The notes below the pieces were generated by a model. It searched no databases, was not told where the DNA came from, and was given only the letters and a program-made list of their open reading frames with translations. Positions 45,741 to 56,335 of a stretch of DNA of 64,000 bases are shown here, piece after piece. The position numbers and the translations under genes are program-made. How positions within the stretch are numbered: position 1 is the first letter of the stretch; each line of letters begins with the position of its first letter. Origin of the DNA: Tetrastigma voinierianum (lineage: Eukaryota > Streptophyta > Magnoliopsida > Vitales > Vitaceae); contig JAEQBH010006860.1 of assembly GCA_016808115.1 (NCBI GenBank), forward strand, positions 62,001-126,000. The letters are read 5' to 3'.

Positions 45741-45965
45741 AATCAAGTTCAATAAATGAATGTATGCGAATATGAATGTAGTTGGTCCTAATTATCTATG
45801 GTTTGGTCCTCCTTGCTGCGATTCGGCACCCGCGTCGACTAAAAGTTGAAGAGGCGATGTATGTTTTCTTAGTCACTTACGGGACTGATCCCTTCTTCTT
45901 GCTTTTTGGATTTATACGCGAAATGGTATGATAATGATGATGCAAAGGGTGTTAATTTTTTACAG

Positions 45966-46280
45966 GGGAAGTTCCATTCCTTCCACCTAGTTGCCACCAT
46001 CGTCAGTTACCTCACCAAGGCCCATCCTAGTCCACACTGCCACAAAAGGTCTGTTTTGGTTTTCTTGTCCTTTATTTTGTTTTTATTTTTTTTATTTTTT
46101 TGTTCGCTTTTTGTTTATGTGTTGTAAGAGGTTGTGACAGGTGGTGATTTTGTGTTTTTCAGGTCCTTGTTGTGTAGGCCTTTGCCTTTGGAGATTGGTA
46201 GATGCACTTGTGTTATTGTGAAGGAGAAATTACCAAAAGGGTTGGCTGGGGGTGCTCTTTATTCACTATAGACCAATATA
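45966..46280 (+). pseudogene. Tubby-like protein 8-like exon pair (captured fragment)
   Basis: Exon 45966-46048 (acceptor TTTTTTACAG, donor AAAG|GTCTGT) joins in frame to an exon from 46163 (acceptor TTTTTCAG). The second exon reads SLLCRPLPLEIGRCTCVIVK then EKLPKGLAGGALYSL before a stop. I recall this as the N-terminal part of the Tubby-like protein 8 family, but only from memory. No tubby domain follows. The phase-compatible splice sites show these came from a real spliced gene. Confidence 0.55.
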
Positions 46281-46494
46281 AGATCCCTCAAATCAAAAGC
46301 AGAAGTCCAACTATAAGGTGCCGCTCTCGAGCTCTTTAAAGCCTCTATTCTGCTTCTCTAACCGTAACACTGTAAGCGATATTATATTATGTAGTCGGCG
46401 AGAGGCCTAAGTATGAACGACTAATTGATCGTCGTGTTTTTTTGGTTGTCTTTGCTATTAGAATACAATTTAATTGAATCGTTCTTGCCAAGAG

Positions 46495-46540
46495 ATGATG
46501 GATCCGGAATCTCTGAAGACAACATCTCCCCCGCCATTAG
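46495..46540 (+). pseudogene. Possible start exon of an unidentified gene
   Basis: ATGATGGATCCGGAATC opens a short frame (MMDPESLKTTSPPP) that ends at a good donor (CATTAG|GTAGGT). No matching next exon was recognised. Listed because it sits in line with other captured exons. Confidence 0.35.
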
Positions 46541-46825
46541 GTAGGTTTGTTAATAGCACAATTTGATGAATTTTTTTTTTTTTTTAATTTTTTATCAATA
46601 CCAGAAATTATCATCAAAATTTACTCAAATGGGAGGATACTTGTGTGCTCTGATGAAATGAATGTGGAACTTTCATCCCATAATTTGACTCTCAGAGTTG
46701 ATGTATATTTTGCATGTAAATATGATTTTCATCGTGCCCTTCTCAAGTAGTTGCATTTCCACATTTTCTTGTGCAATTAGAGCTTCGGTTTTCTTAAATT
46801 TGCATGATGTACTTATTGAAAGCAG

Positions 46826-47018
46826 TGACTCTCAGAGTGTCAAGTTCATGGCAAGAGAGATTTCGCTACTGCAGAAGCTTCATCATCCAAACATCATCAT
46901 GCTTGAAGGACTGGCCACTTCCAGAATGCAGTTTAATCTCTATCTGGTTTTCGATTTCATGCCAACCGATTTGACAAGAATCATTTCCCGTCCAAGTGTG
47001 ACCTTAACTGAACAACAG
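46826..47018 (+). pseudogene. CDK-like protein kinase exon (captured fragment)
   Basis: Begins after AAAGCAG and ends at AACAACAG|GTAATC, so both splice sites survive. It reads SVKFMAREISLLQKLHHPNI then MLEGLATSRM, LYLVFDFMPTDLTRI and VTLTEQQ, an uninterrupted frame. This is the alphaC-to-hinge part of plant cyclin-dependent-kinase-like Ser/Thr kinases. The lysine-bearing N-lobe and the whole C-lobe are absent in the window, so it cannot act as a kinase. Confidence 0.8.
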
Positions 47019-48068
47019 GTAATCATTCATTGTCTAAAAAAATGGAATTCAGCTGATTTATTCTTAATCTCCTAACAAAACTGATATAGGAGACTATTAA
47101 ATACCTTTGATTCCATGTCATTCATTACATAATTTCTGTATATTTTCAATGAAGTTACTTCAAGGAAATTTATAGGCTGTATAACACTAAGAGAAATAAA
47201 ATAAATTGAGAACATTCTCATAATTTATTCTCTAATCTCTTCAACAATATTTCCTATAATATCTTACAATGTTTTCTGTGGTTGCTCTTTATGTCAACAA
47301 CCTACATTCTTTAGGGTGCCTTTCTTTGACTACCATCTAGACTTAGGAATGGAAATCACAACCCCACAGTAAATCTTTGGAATATATGGATGTGTGATTT
47401 AAATTCTAATGTGAGACGGCTGATATATATTATAGTTCAACAGGAATATATGTGACAGAAATAGAAAGCACAAATGAACTTCAGGAAAGGGGTGTTCCTC
47501 TTTTGGAGTAGAAGAAGCCTGGGAAAATAATTTTGGTTAATTTGTTTGTGAGCTGTTTAAAAGAGCAGCAGATAAAAGGACCCATGAAGTGATGGCTCGC
47601 CGTTGAGACATGGATAAATTGAACTTTCGTGTTAGACTTATTAACAGTCCCTTTTTTTTAATGTGCATTCTTTACTGTAAAATTAGTTTGATCTATTTTT
47701 ATATAATCTCTGCAATATTGGGGTTTTAGATGATGCCCATTTTAAAATTGCATTCTACTCATACTTTGGGTCTTTATAGAAGTTTCCAGTTTGATAGTAT
47801 TTGTGCTTTTGTATTAACAGTTGGATCACACCACAAAAGAATCAATATTTCACTGGGATACTGCTTGTGATCTGAACCACATCCCTTTCATGCCTTTCAC
47901 TTACTTAGTATTGGTTTTCTTTGACTGAAACTGGGATTAGCTTTCACTTACTTGAGTATAGTTTTGCTTGTTTGTTATAAAGGTTTGAAATGCATTTTGC
48001 TAATAATTCTCTGTGGTTATTTTCTTTTCATTCTGCTTCATTAACTCAACAATCTCTCTTTTCCTCAG
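47019..48068. other. Intron-like AT-rich DNA between captured exons, no gene
   Basis: No coding or RNA feature recognised. It would be intron and captured non-coding DNA separating the CDK-like and casein-kinase pieces. Confidence 0.45.
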
Positions 48069-48138
48069 GAACCTGTAAAGACAAAGCACCCTCAACTTCA
48101 CTATGAGTCGAAATTTTATATGCTTCTTCAAGGAGGAA
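48069..48138 (+). pseudogene. Casein kinase 1 exon (captured fragment)
   Basis: A 70-base exon with acceptor CTTTTCCTCAG and donor GGAGGAA|GTGAGT. It reads EPVKTKHPQLHYESKFYMLL then QGG, the highly conserved alphaC segment of plant casein kinase 1-like proteins, with one change from the usual KLYMLLQGG. No other CK1 exon is present. Confidence 0.82.
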
Positions 48139-48269
48139 GTGAGTTCCTATTTTTCTATTCAAATATCTGGTTATTTTGTTAAGTCAAAATCAATTTTATT
48201 TGTCTATTATATATCTGTGTATTTATGTATTTCTTTCTTGATGAAGCGGGTGTTACCCTTATATGTTAG

Positions 48270-48689
48270 GCTGCCAACAATGTGATCTCATACAATGATC
48301 AGATGCGACTAAGGACTGCCGTGGAGCTGTTAAAGGCAACGAGTGAACTTGAGATGCAATTGGAGGTCAGTTTCTCCAGAAGGAGGAACCATTTCATGCT
48401 TATCACCTCAGTTATGCATAAATTCAATTTCATTTTCTGTTCTTTTATGTTCTCGTGGACAAACAATAACTATTTTTAAGAGGTATTGCAGGTCTTGTTG
48501 CAATTGCTGATGGAGCCTGGAGCTGCAGATAACGTGACAGATCCACTAGTGAGCCAGTTCCTTTATGAGAAGGCTTCTAGTAAGAATAAAACCTTAAAGC
48601 TTTATGAAGATAGTTATCACTGCAATCTTGAAGGGGAACCTGATGATAGAATATTTACAGTCATCAATTCCTTATTTCCAGCAAATTAA
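48270..48689 (+). pseudogene. Monoacylglycerol lipase / caffeoylshikimate esterase-type hydrolase, last two exons
   Basis: Exon 48270-48366 reads NVISYNDQMRLRTAVELLKA then TSELEMQLE and ends at GAG|GTCAGT. Exon 48492-48689, after GTATTGCAG, reads GAADNVTDPLVSQFLYEKAS, KTLKLYEDSYHCNLEGEPDD and RIFTVINSLF, then stops. This is the C-terminal part of plant alpha/beta hydrolases of the MAGL/CSE group. It carries the catalytic Asp (VTDP) and His (SYHC) but not the serine nucleophile, whose exon is absent. HGAAD is altered to PGAAD. Sits only 131 bases after the CK1 exon. Confidence 0.85.
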
Positions 48690-49154
48690 TAGCACCCCTC
48701 AATTCCTTACTGTGATGCTTAAACTCCTGCTGGAGAGCCCATTCCAACCAACAAGAGGCATAAGGACGAGAAAACATTTAGCCATCCCGATGTCTTGCTG
48801 AAGTGCCTTGGTCTCTAATTACTCAAATAGCAAACACCATAAATGTAAATAATTTTTTTCCTTTTTTTTTAATTTTATCTGAATGTAAAGGTCTTAAGTT
48901 TATGTTTGGCATAGAACCAAGGAATGTGGTTTAAATTATGAGATCGAAATGACCCTTATGTTTAGTTGTTCCAATGTATGTCATTAGTTACAGTGTTTTG
49001 AGTTGTTGTTGTTGCCGCTGCTTCAGGTGAAATATTCGCCCAAGGCTCCTAATTGTTAAATTTTCATGCCTATCTTTTCCTGTACTTTATACATGAGATT
49101 AAGAGTTCGTTATTTCATTTTGCCGTATTTAGCTGCTTCATTAGTTCCTTGTTT
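48690..49154. other. 3' flank of the hydrolase fragment, no gene recognised
   Basis: A short frame just after the stop (about 48728-48815) reads PTNKRHKDEKTFSHPDVLLK and could be one more exon scrap, which I do not recognise. The rest is AT-rich. Confidence 0.35.
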
Positions 49155-49340
49155 GTAATGGTGTTCTTGATTATAAATGTTGTTTTCCTGTATGTGAAGA
49201 ATAAATACTGCAGAACTGTTGTAATGGTGTTCTTGATAATAAATGTTGTAATGGTGTTCTTGATTATAAATGTTGTTTTCCTGTATGTGAAGAATAAATA
49301 CTGTTGTTTTATTGATTATAGTATAGACTGCAGAACTGAT
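49155..49340. repeat. Local direct duplications, GTAATGGTGTTCTTGAT unit
   Basis: The unit starts at about 49155, 49221 and 49248. Two copies extend through TTGTTTTCCTGTATGTGAAG and AATAAATACTG. Non-coding. Confidence 0.85.
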
Positions 49341-49654
49341 TTATATTATTTGAATTCCATCTAGTTGTGTTAACTTATTCTAACCTGGGTATTAAGATTC
49401 CAGGTTTGGGGTTTTAAACAGAGTAAGCGTGTAAGGATATGGTAATTAATGTAAGGCTTTTTGCCAATTTAATGAGAGCCACATTTAAGCTATATTGTAA
49501 GAGCCACATTTTCCTTCCTTACAATGCATGTCATTGGACATAAAAGAATTCTGGGACTTGTACAAATAAAAATCCTCATCTTCAGTGGGTCCCATAGTTC
49601 ATACATGATGAAAAGCTACACAAACCAATATGAAGAAAAACTATCGCTTATTGC

Positions 49655-50605
49655 ATCTCATGCATAATCTTCAAAAAACATTGTATATACCAAATCATGC
49701 ACATACCAAAACATTTAAATATATTAAAACATTTTTATATTTTTACGTATGGTTTAAAAAATATTTTTACGTTTTTTGGGAGATTGAAAATATTTCACGT
49801 TTTTTTATATTTTTTATATGGTTTTAAAAAAATATTTTACCGATATTCTTATTTTTCATACTTCAATCATATACTTGTATAATTATTTTTAAACCCGTGA
49901 TAAAAGGGAAACTGTAAGAGGTGTTTCTTTATTTCTTTTCTAAAATAGATTGATATTTTAAATTATGGGACTTCCTTATCCGGGGATTTCATCTCCTCCC
50001 AAATGTATGCACCGGGACATTTAAATTAAATGTTATTATGCTTTCCGTTTGTATGCCCAAAAGATGACAATTAGAGAGTCATTTTGTAAAATTATGGCAC
50101 TTAAATAAAACAATAATAAATTTATATTATTTTAAGGTTGTGTTTGGTTCTGAAAAAGAAATGTTAAATGAAAGTAAAAGCTTTTGGTTAGAAAAACAAG
50201 AGGAACATGTTTTTGTTTTGAAACTCCCGAGAATATAAAAATATTAAATTTAGAGAATACTAAAATTGCTTTTGTTTTGTATTCAAAACCTGTCAAAGGG
50301 TAAATTTTAGAGAGCGCTTAAAATTCGTGCTTTTCATGTTTTTAAAATCATGATTAATAATAGTTTGAAAATAGAGGCCCAATTCTAATTTTCTTATTTT
50401 TTATTGCATTAATTAAAGTTTATCGAGTACTCATACTCACACTTTAAAAATTATTTATAGTGCTTGCATATTGTATAAAAATAAACCCCAGATGACGCCC
50501 CTTCATGCATAATCATGCATAATCTTCAAAAAAAAAAAAAATCTCCACACATGTATACTAAATCATGCATATACCAAAACATTTAAATATATTAAAACAT
50601 TTTAT
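49655..50605. repeat. Direct repeat pair (49655-49735 and 50511-50605) around AT-rich DNA
   Basis: Both copies read CATGCATAATCTTCAAAAAA, then an AAATCATGCA.ATACCAAAAC block, then ATTTAAATATATTAAAACAT. About 0.85 kb apart. The DNA between is AT-rich with no gene. They could be terminal repeats of a small element. Confidence 0.7.
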
Positions 50606-50635
50606 ACAAATTTTCATATATAAAAATAATATGTA

Positions 50636-53080
50636 TCAATGAGTCCCACAAGATGGCGCCTTTATATTTCTCTTATGACGGCGCCTAGAATAAACAGCTT
50701 GTTGGGCAAAAGGGTCCCGTGGAGTCTGAGACGGAGCTGAAGGAGCTGATGGAACCGAGGGAGCTAATGGAGCCGAGGTAGCTGATGGATGAAGTAATCG
50801 ATGTACACGTCGAGTACGAGGTCGCCTAACTGGAAGTCTACCCCACTTAGGTAAAAGGTCAAGGATGGTGTCATCCATGAGAGGCAATGTATGGGATGGT
50901 AAAGGGTGTGACGACAATGTGATATCTACTGCTATGGATCGCTCCCCGCGACACCTGATGTTGCATAGACGGTCAATGTGTGGAGTATGGAAGGTGATGT
51001 GTGAATCGTATGGGTATGGAAGGTGATGTGTCAATGCTGGTATGGAAGGTGATGTGTATGTGGGTATAAACATATCGGGTGAGGCGTAAGTATCGGAGGG
51101 TATCGAAGTAGGCAAAGTCAGCTCAAGTGTACCTAGACCCCTGTCACTGTCTGGACCATGACCTGGCCCACCATCTCGAGCACGGCCTCGACGATCAACT
51201 CCCCTTTTCCCTCTCCTTCTCCCTCTCCCTCTACCTCGAATAGGTTGCATATGTGATGGAGTGGATGACACCGGAGGTCTAATTGATGGTCCATGTGATG
51301 TCGAAGTCTCCTAAGCGTACCCGGCGATGTGATGGTCTTCTCCGATCTAGTGTAACACCGATCGGACAATATGATGTATGTTGCACAACACACCGACGGA
51401 AGCATAACGAGAGCGACTGTCTATGTCAGCCATGGCGGCGATCTAAGAGAGCCAAAGGAAGAATTATAATTACATAATCTATTGATTAAAATTAGGTAAA
51501 ATATTTTAGAAACACATGACTCTAACTTACCAAAACATGAGTACTACCGGCTGTAGTATGGAACCTCATATCATCCCTATGCAGTGGTGGTGTCATAAAA
51601 CATCGTGTAATACGATGATACCACTGCATGTATGGATCATGGAAGTCCATCAAACCCACCAGTGGGGCAGAAGTGATGATCCTTAGTCGCCGCATATCCT
51701 ATAAATGCTATGTACTCTGAGCAGCGATGTCGAGCCTAATCGCGGGCTGCTGTCGCCCACGGCATCCACTCTATGTAGCTGGTTGCTCGTAAGAGCAAGC
51801 CTCGGAGGTATCTCCCGATGTAGCCCCAAACCGCGCAAGACTCGGCTTGACGATGCCACTCACCGCCCCAAACATATGAGCGTGACATCGTGTGCCGGGA
51901 GATCCCGATCACTAAGCAACATCGGAAGTTAGTCAACCAACTCTTCGATGTATGGCTGCCATAAGACCTACACATTTACCATTAACGTGAACAACTTTTA
52001 TGTGAACATGAATGAAATTACTATAGAACCATATATACTTCATACAATTACCTCGATTTGAAGTCCTGTAAGGCCTAGATGACCTCAATATGAGAGGAGT
52101 GACACCTGACTTGCTACAATCTCGTGTCAAAGGTACCTCCACCCACACCCCAACTAAGAGCCGGGGCCCGCCTACCTTGGCTTCCGGCTAACGCCATGCT
52201 CAACCGGTAGTCCACCGCCCGCACTTTCAGCTACGCCTACCATCGACATCGTCATCATGTAACGTGATGAGGCAAATGGTGGTGTCGATATGCACCGACG
52301 CTCCAGTAACCTGGGTCAGCCCATCGTGAAGTCCCAAGACCATAGCTGAATATAAAATAAACAGAAATTAAGCAACCTAATTACATAGCTGAAAGTGTAT
52401 GTAATTATAAAAAAAATAAATTTACATACCTATATTAGTGTAATACAATCGCTAATACCGCATCTACGGTCCAAGCTGGCTCCCCAGATACCTCGAGCAT
52501 GTATTGCAGTAAAAGATTACACCACTCCCAACTATAAGTTGATGTCTGTGTCAAATCTTGTAGTAGTGGGAGAGCAATAGGGCCTGGTCATGGACTCTCT
52601 TGTCCGCAAACAAGAAGGAGCCCATCGCCGCTAAGATCAACTCCACGTGCACTTTCATTCCAAATCGACCCTCATCGCATCGTCCCGAAGTATTAACTAC
52701 CAACATAACCACCCTTGACGTGGAGATACATCCCTCTAAGAGCATCAACGGGTAAGTGACACTCGAGCGTACCCACGCATAACTCGCATCGAGCACACAT
52801 GTCCCCGTGATAGCAGGTCCATCGATACGAAGGCCAAGGGTGATAGCAACATCCTATAACGTGATCGTCATTTCTCCGATTGGGACATGCAATGTGTGTC
52901 TCGGGGCGCCATCTCTTGACGAGACACATGATAAGTGGCCAATTTATCATGATGTGGCCTAAGCGGTATATACCGTAGAATCCTGCGCGGATCACGTATG
53001 GACGAATGCGTGGATCCATCCTCCACATATCATGAAGTCTCTCATCCGGCCGTCAGGTGGAGGGGACTCCTCGAACTACA
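50636..53080 (-). pseudogene. MAIN-like plant mobile domain (PMD) protein, decayed
   Basis: Right to left: PPPDGRMRDFMICGGW near 53040 continues as MWRMDPRIRPYVIRAGFYGI and YRLGHIMINWPLIMCLVKRW. VPIGEMTITL and VAITLGLRIDGPAITGTCVL follow in a shifted frame (52800-52890). Then come a FLFADK block (about 52610), TSTYSW, a decayed middle part, EWMPWATAARD (51740), and HDPYMQWYHRITR-like residues (51600). A low-complexity Pro/Ser tail with GRGRGRRRGKRG (about 51240-50640) ends it. This is the PMD fold of MAINTENANCE OF MERISTEMS-like proteins, nuclear and related to transposon-borne genes. Many frameshifts separate the blocks. An intron with AT-rich DNA separates the tail from the PMD. Confidence 0.82.
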
Positions 53081-53099
53081 AATAACTAAAAAAAACATG

Positions 53100-53564
53100 T
53101 TTATAATTGAATATATATAGATTAGAGAGTAAAACTAGAATGTTAATTCATGAATAATAAAATACAAACCTGCTCAGCGTCAACTAAGTGGGACCTATGT
53201 CTATCTTGCAATACCAAGACAGATAGATCCAATGGATCAGCATCATGAAGCCCTTTGAATGCCATATATATATAACCTGATGTCCCCAAAGGCACTATAA
53301 ACATAGTAAAACACATCGAGAGACTGTATCACAATAATTAAAGTAAAGTAATACTACAACCACAATAAATTAAAATAGACACATACATGATTGATGTCTC
53401 ATTTACTTAAAGATGTTGCATTTACACATACATGATTTAATTACACATACAGTACAATTTCATAATCCAAGAAATACACATTCGATAACAAAGTGTTATA
53501 CAAAGCAACTACATTCATACATTCGATTTACTAAACTTTATTTCTATTCTTACAAGACTGCCTA
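53100..53564. other. Upstream region of the PMD relic, no gene recognised
   Basis: Contains a possible further PMD exon on the minus strand (reads LVLQDRHRSHL near 53195-53225, my tentative reading). Otherwise AT-rich. Confidence 0.3.
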
Positions 53565-53635
53565 TTAGGGTTTTAGGGTTTAGGATTTTAGGGTTTTAGG
53601 GTTTTAGTGTTTCAAGGTTTCAAGATTTAGGGCTC
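53565..53635. repeat. Interstitial telomere-like repeat
   Basis: Repeated TTTAGGG/TTTTAGGG units (for example TTAGGGTTTTAGGGTTTAGG) decay into GTTTCAAGGTTTCAAG. Matches the plant telomere unit TTTAGGG, with variants. Such motifs also occur in 5' leaders as telo boxes. The plus frame at 53659-53904 is unlikely to be a gene. Confidence 0.75.
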
Positions 53636-54559
53636 CAGGCCTCAGCCCTGCATTCCGTGTGGGCTGTGGCCCACATCCAGCGTCCAAATCATTCACACGG
53701 TCTCAGCAGTCTCCACGTCCCAGGTCTCATTCAGTCTCAGGTCTTCAGGCCCATCCCAGGCTCCTGTATCTCAACTCCCCATCATCTAAAACACAGTCTC
53801 AGCAAATACGCCATTCATTCAATCTGACTACAATTCACATACTTCACTCCTCATTTGAAACCATTTGGTTCTTGGTCTTGGCTCAAATCTACATCCTTAA
53901 ATAGGAATGTTCTTTCCGAAAAGAGAAATATAGTCAAATAAATGTCCAAAGAAAGATAGTATATTCATAAGTCCGAAATTGGTCTTCTTCGTGTCCGGTT
54001 ATTAATAAATGATGGCTATAAATGGAAAATGGATACAGCCTCCTCAACGAAAGAGACTACACTAATCAAACAAGCTTAATTTTCTCTGTAGGGTACACAC
54101 AAATTGGTATGGGATGAAATCAAAATTTTCTCAAGGCTCATTAAGACTACAAGGAAATTAGCATTAGCTCTTTGATATCAATCTTTTGGTTGATGTGTTC
54201 ACAAACCCATTAGTCGAACAATTCCTCATTCATCAAGCTACTTTAACATAGTAAAAACACCACTCCATAAACCACAATTAAACGATAAGTGTACCATTGT
54301 ATTTTACAAGAACAGACAACCTAAGGATTATGCAAACAATCTTTTTTAATAGGGAGAAGTATGTTTCGTATGCTTATTTGAAAATAAATGGGAAGTAGGT
54401 ACAAAGAGTCATCATCGGCCAAGACATTCACCAAAAATAATTGTCTTTGAGGAACCAAAGGAAAATTTTGTCAAATAATACTAAAACTACCCCTCTAAAC
54501 AATCCAACTATTAACCTCATTTATTCGTAATTGTACCACTTGTTAACCTGCTGGATGAA

Positions 54560-54822
54560 AGGGAGAAAACATTTCAAGCCCTAACTCTTTCATTTTCCTC
54601 TCTCTGCAATAGGCCAAAGGAAGAAAAGCCCTAACCCTATACTTCTCATTTGCTCGATCCAATTTCTCAGCTTCTTATTCATCCCGAATCTCTCAGCTAT
54701 CTTTGAGACCCACGATCCATTTGCCTCTCGTCGGTGTCTTCATCATCTGCGAAGGAGGTCTGGTCGAGTTCCAAATCTGGTCTCCTTCTGAATCACGCTT
54801 CAGTGTTCTTCCTCATAAGGTA
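54560..54822 (+). other. Leader-exon-like CT-rich segment with splice donor
   Basis: CT-rich sequence with a short frame (MSSSSAKEVWSSSKSGLLLN) that ends at CATAAG|GTATCC, a plausible donor. It resembles the 5' end of a plant gene, but no following exon is recognised in the next 2 kb. May be a gene start orphaned by insertion, or a captured leader. Confidence 0.35.
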
Positions 54823-55191
54823 TCCAACCTCTCACTTTTATTACAGTGTTTGTTTTGTAATGTGTTTTCCTGATTTTTGGATCTGGTGTTTCTATGATCA
54901 TAGGATTTTTTTTTCTATTTGATTATCTCGAGAAAAATCTGGATTTTCCTGAGAAACTTTGTTTTGTGTTGTTTAATTCTGGAAAGAGAGACGAGGAATT
55001 GATTTTCTGTTCATCTAATTCCAAGTAGAAAATCCTCGCTTTTCCGAGAAAATTTTCTATGCTCCCCATCTCACCCACTTCCATTTATGTAAAATTGTAA
55101 AAAGTGGTAAGTTACTGCTTTCATCAATAACGTGCAGAAATGACAAAGAAAAAGATTAGGAGAATTTGAAGAAAAAAAAATCAGAATAAAT

Positions 55192-55665
55192 AAAATATAT
55201 GTGAGAGATTTTAGGATTTAAAATTTTGAAACACTTAACAAATTGATGGCACAATCTCACAAGAAAATCTTGTTAGCCATTGCCCACAATGAGGTACATA
55301 TATCTTTAGTTTATTTTATGATACATCTAATATTTATTTATTTATTAACAATAAAAAAAAGATACGTGAGAGAGATTTTAGATTTTAAAAATTTTGAACA
55401 CTTACAAATTGACAAGGTCAATTCCTCACTTAGAGATCTTGTTAGCCATTATATTTTTAGTTTATTTAAGAGATACATCTAATTTATTTATTTATTAACA
55501 ATAAAAAGATATGTGAGAGATTTTAGGATTTTAAAATTTTGAAACACTTCACAAATTGACAAGGTTAATCTCACAAGAGATCTTGTTAGCCATTGTCCCA
55601 CAATGAGGTATATCTTTAGTTTATTTTAGGGATACATCTAGTTTATTTATTTATTATTATCCATG
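55192..55665. repeat. Three-copy tandem repeat, about 145-167-base unit
   Basis: Each copy has GTGAGAGATTTTAGGATTT, then AAATTTTGAACACTT-like text, CTTGTTAGCCATT, and ends ATTTATTTATTAACAATAAA. Copies start near 55192, 55359 and 55504, with indels between them. Non-coding. Confidence 0.85.
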
Positions 55666-56002
55666 TTTATTTAAATATATATCAAAATGTATTTTTTTTT
55701 CTCTACAAAAAGTAAAATAGTTTTTCCGAGATGATTATACTAATTTGAATAAAATTAATATATTATTTAAATATAGAAAATTCGTGCATTTTTACCATTT
55801 AGTTAAACAAAGATAAATATTTATAAGTTTATATTCATCATTTATTCATTCCTATTAGTTCTTTATACAACCAGTCTTCTTTAGATTTTACATGGGAGAT
55901 GTATGTTTCAAAAGTTTATTTGAAAATAAAAGGAAGTAGGTAATAAAGAATTGTAATTGATCAGTTTCTACATTTGACCAAAATAATTGTCTTTGAGGAA
56001 CC

Positions 56003-56298
56003 ATTTCGTATTGCACTCCAAGAGTTGGTATTTCACCCATTTGTAATACTTAGAATATGAATATAGTAAAGCTTGTGTAATTTGTCTTTGTATTAGGGTA
56101 TTAGCCAAAATTTATGTTATATTTTCTTATTGTAGGTCATATCATAGTGATGTGAACCATTTGGAGATAAATAAACATTTTAGCTAGAGTCATTTTTCCT
56201 GATTTTTCTCTATTTAGATTGATTTGGTGTGCTTCTTTTCTATACTTTCGTACTTTTCATTGAAATAAGCTTCATGGATATATTACTAGCTTATGTTG

Positions 56299-56335
<37 letters not shown>

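Larger units (their letters stand above)
54352..56002. repeat. Direct repeat pair (54352-54458, 55894-56002)
   Basis: Both copies run from GGGAGA.GTATGTTTC through TTATTTGAAAATAAA and GGAAGTAGGTA to AAATAATTGTCTTTGAGGAA then CCA. Spacing about 1.54 kb. They bracket the leader-like exon at 54.6 kb and the tandem triplicate at 55.2 kb. Confidence 0.8.

Noticed and set aside
48690..50610. Helitron 3' end (CTRR with hairpin) sought to close the captured-gene element
   Set aside because: Several CTAG/CTGA-like strings exist but none with a convincing GC hairpin and AT insertion site, so no boundary is claimed.
53659..53904. Plus-strand frame MGCGPHPASKSF...
   Set aside because: CAG/CTC-biased text after the telomere-like repeat, no domain or splice context.
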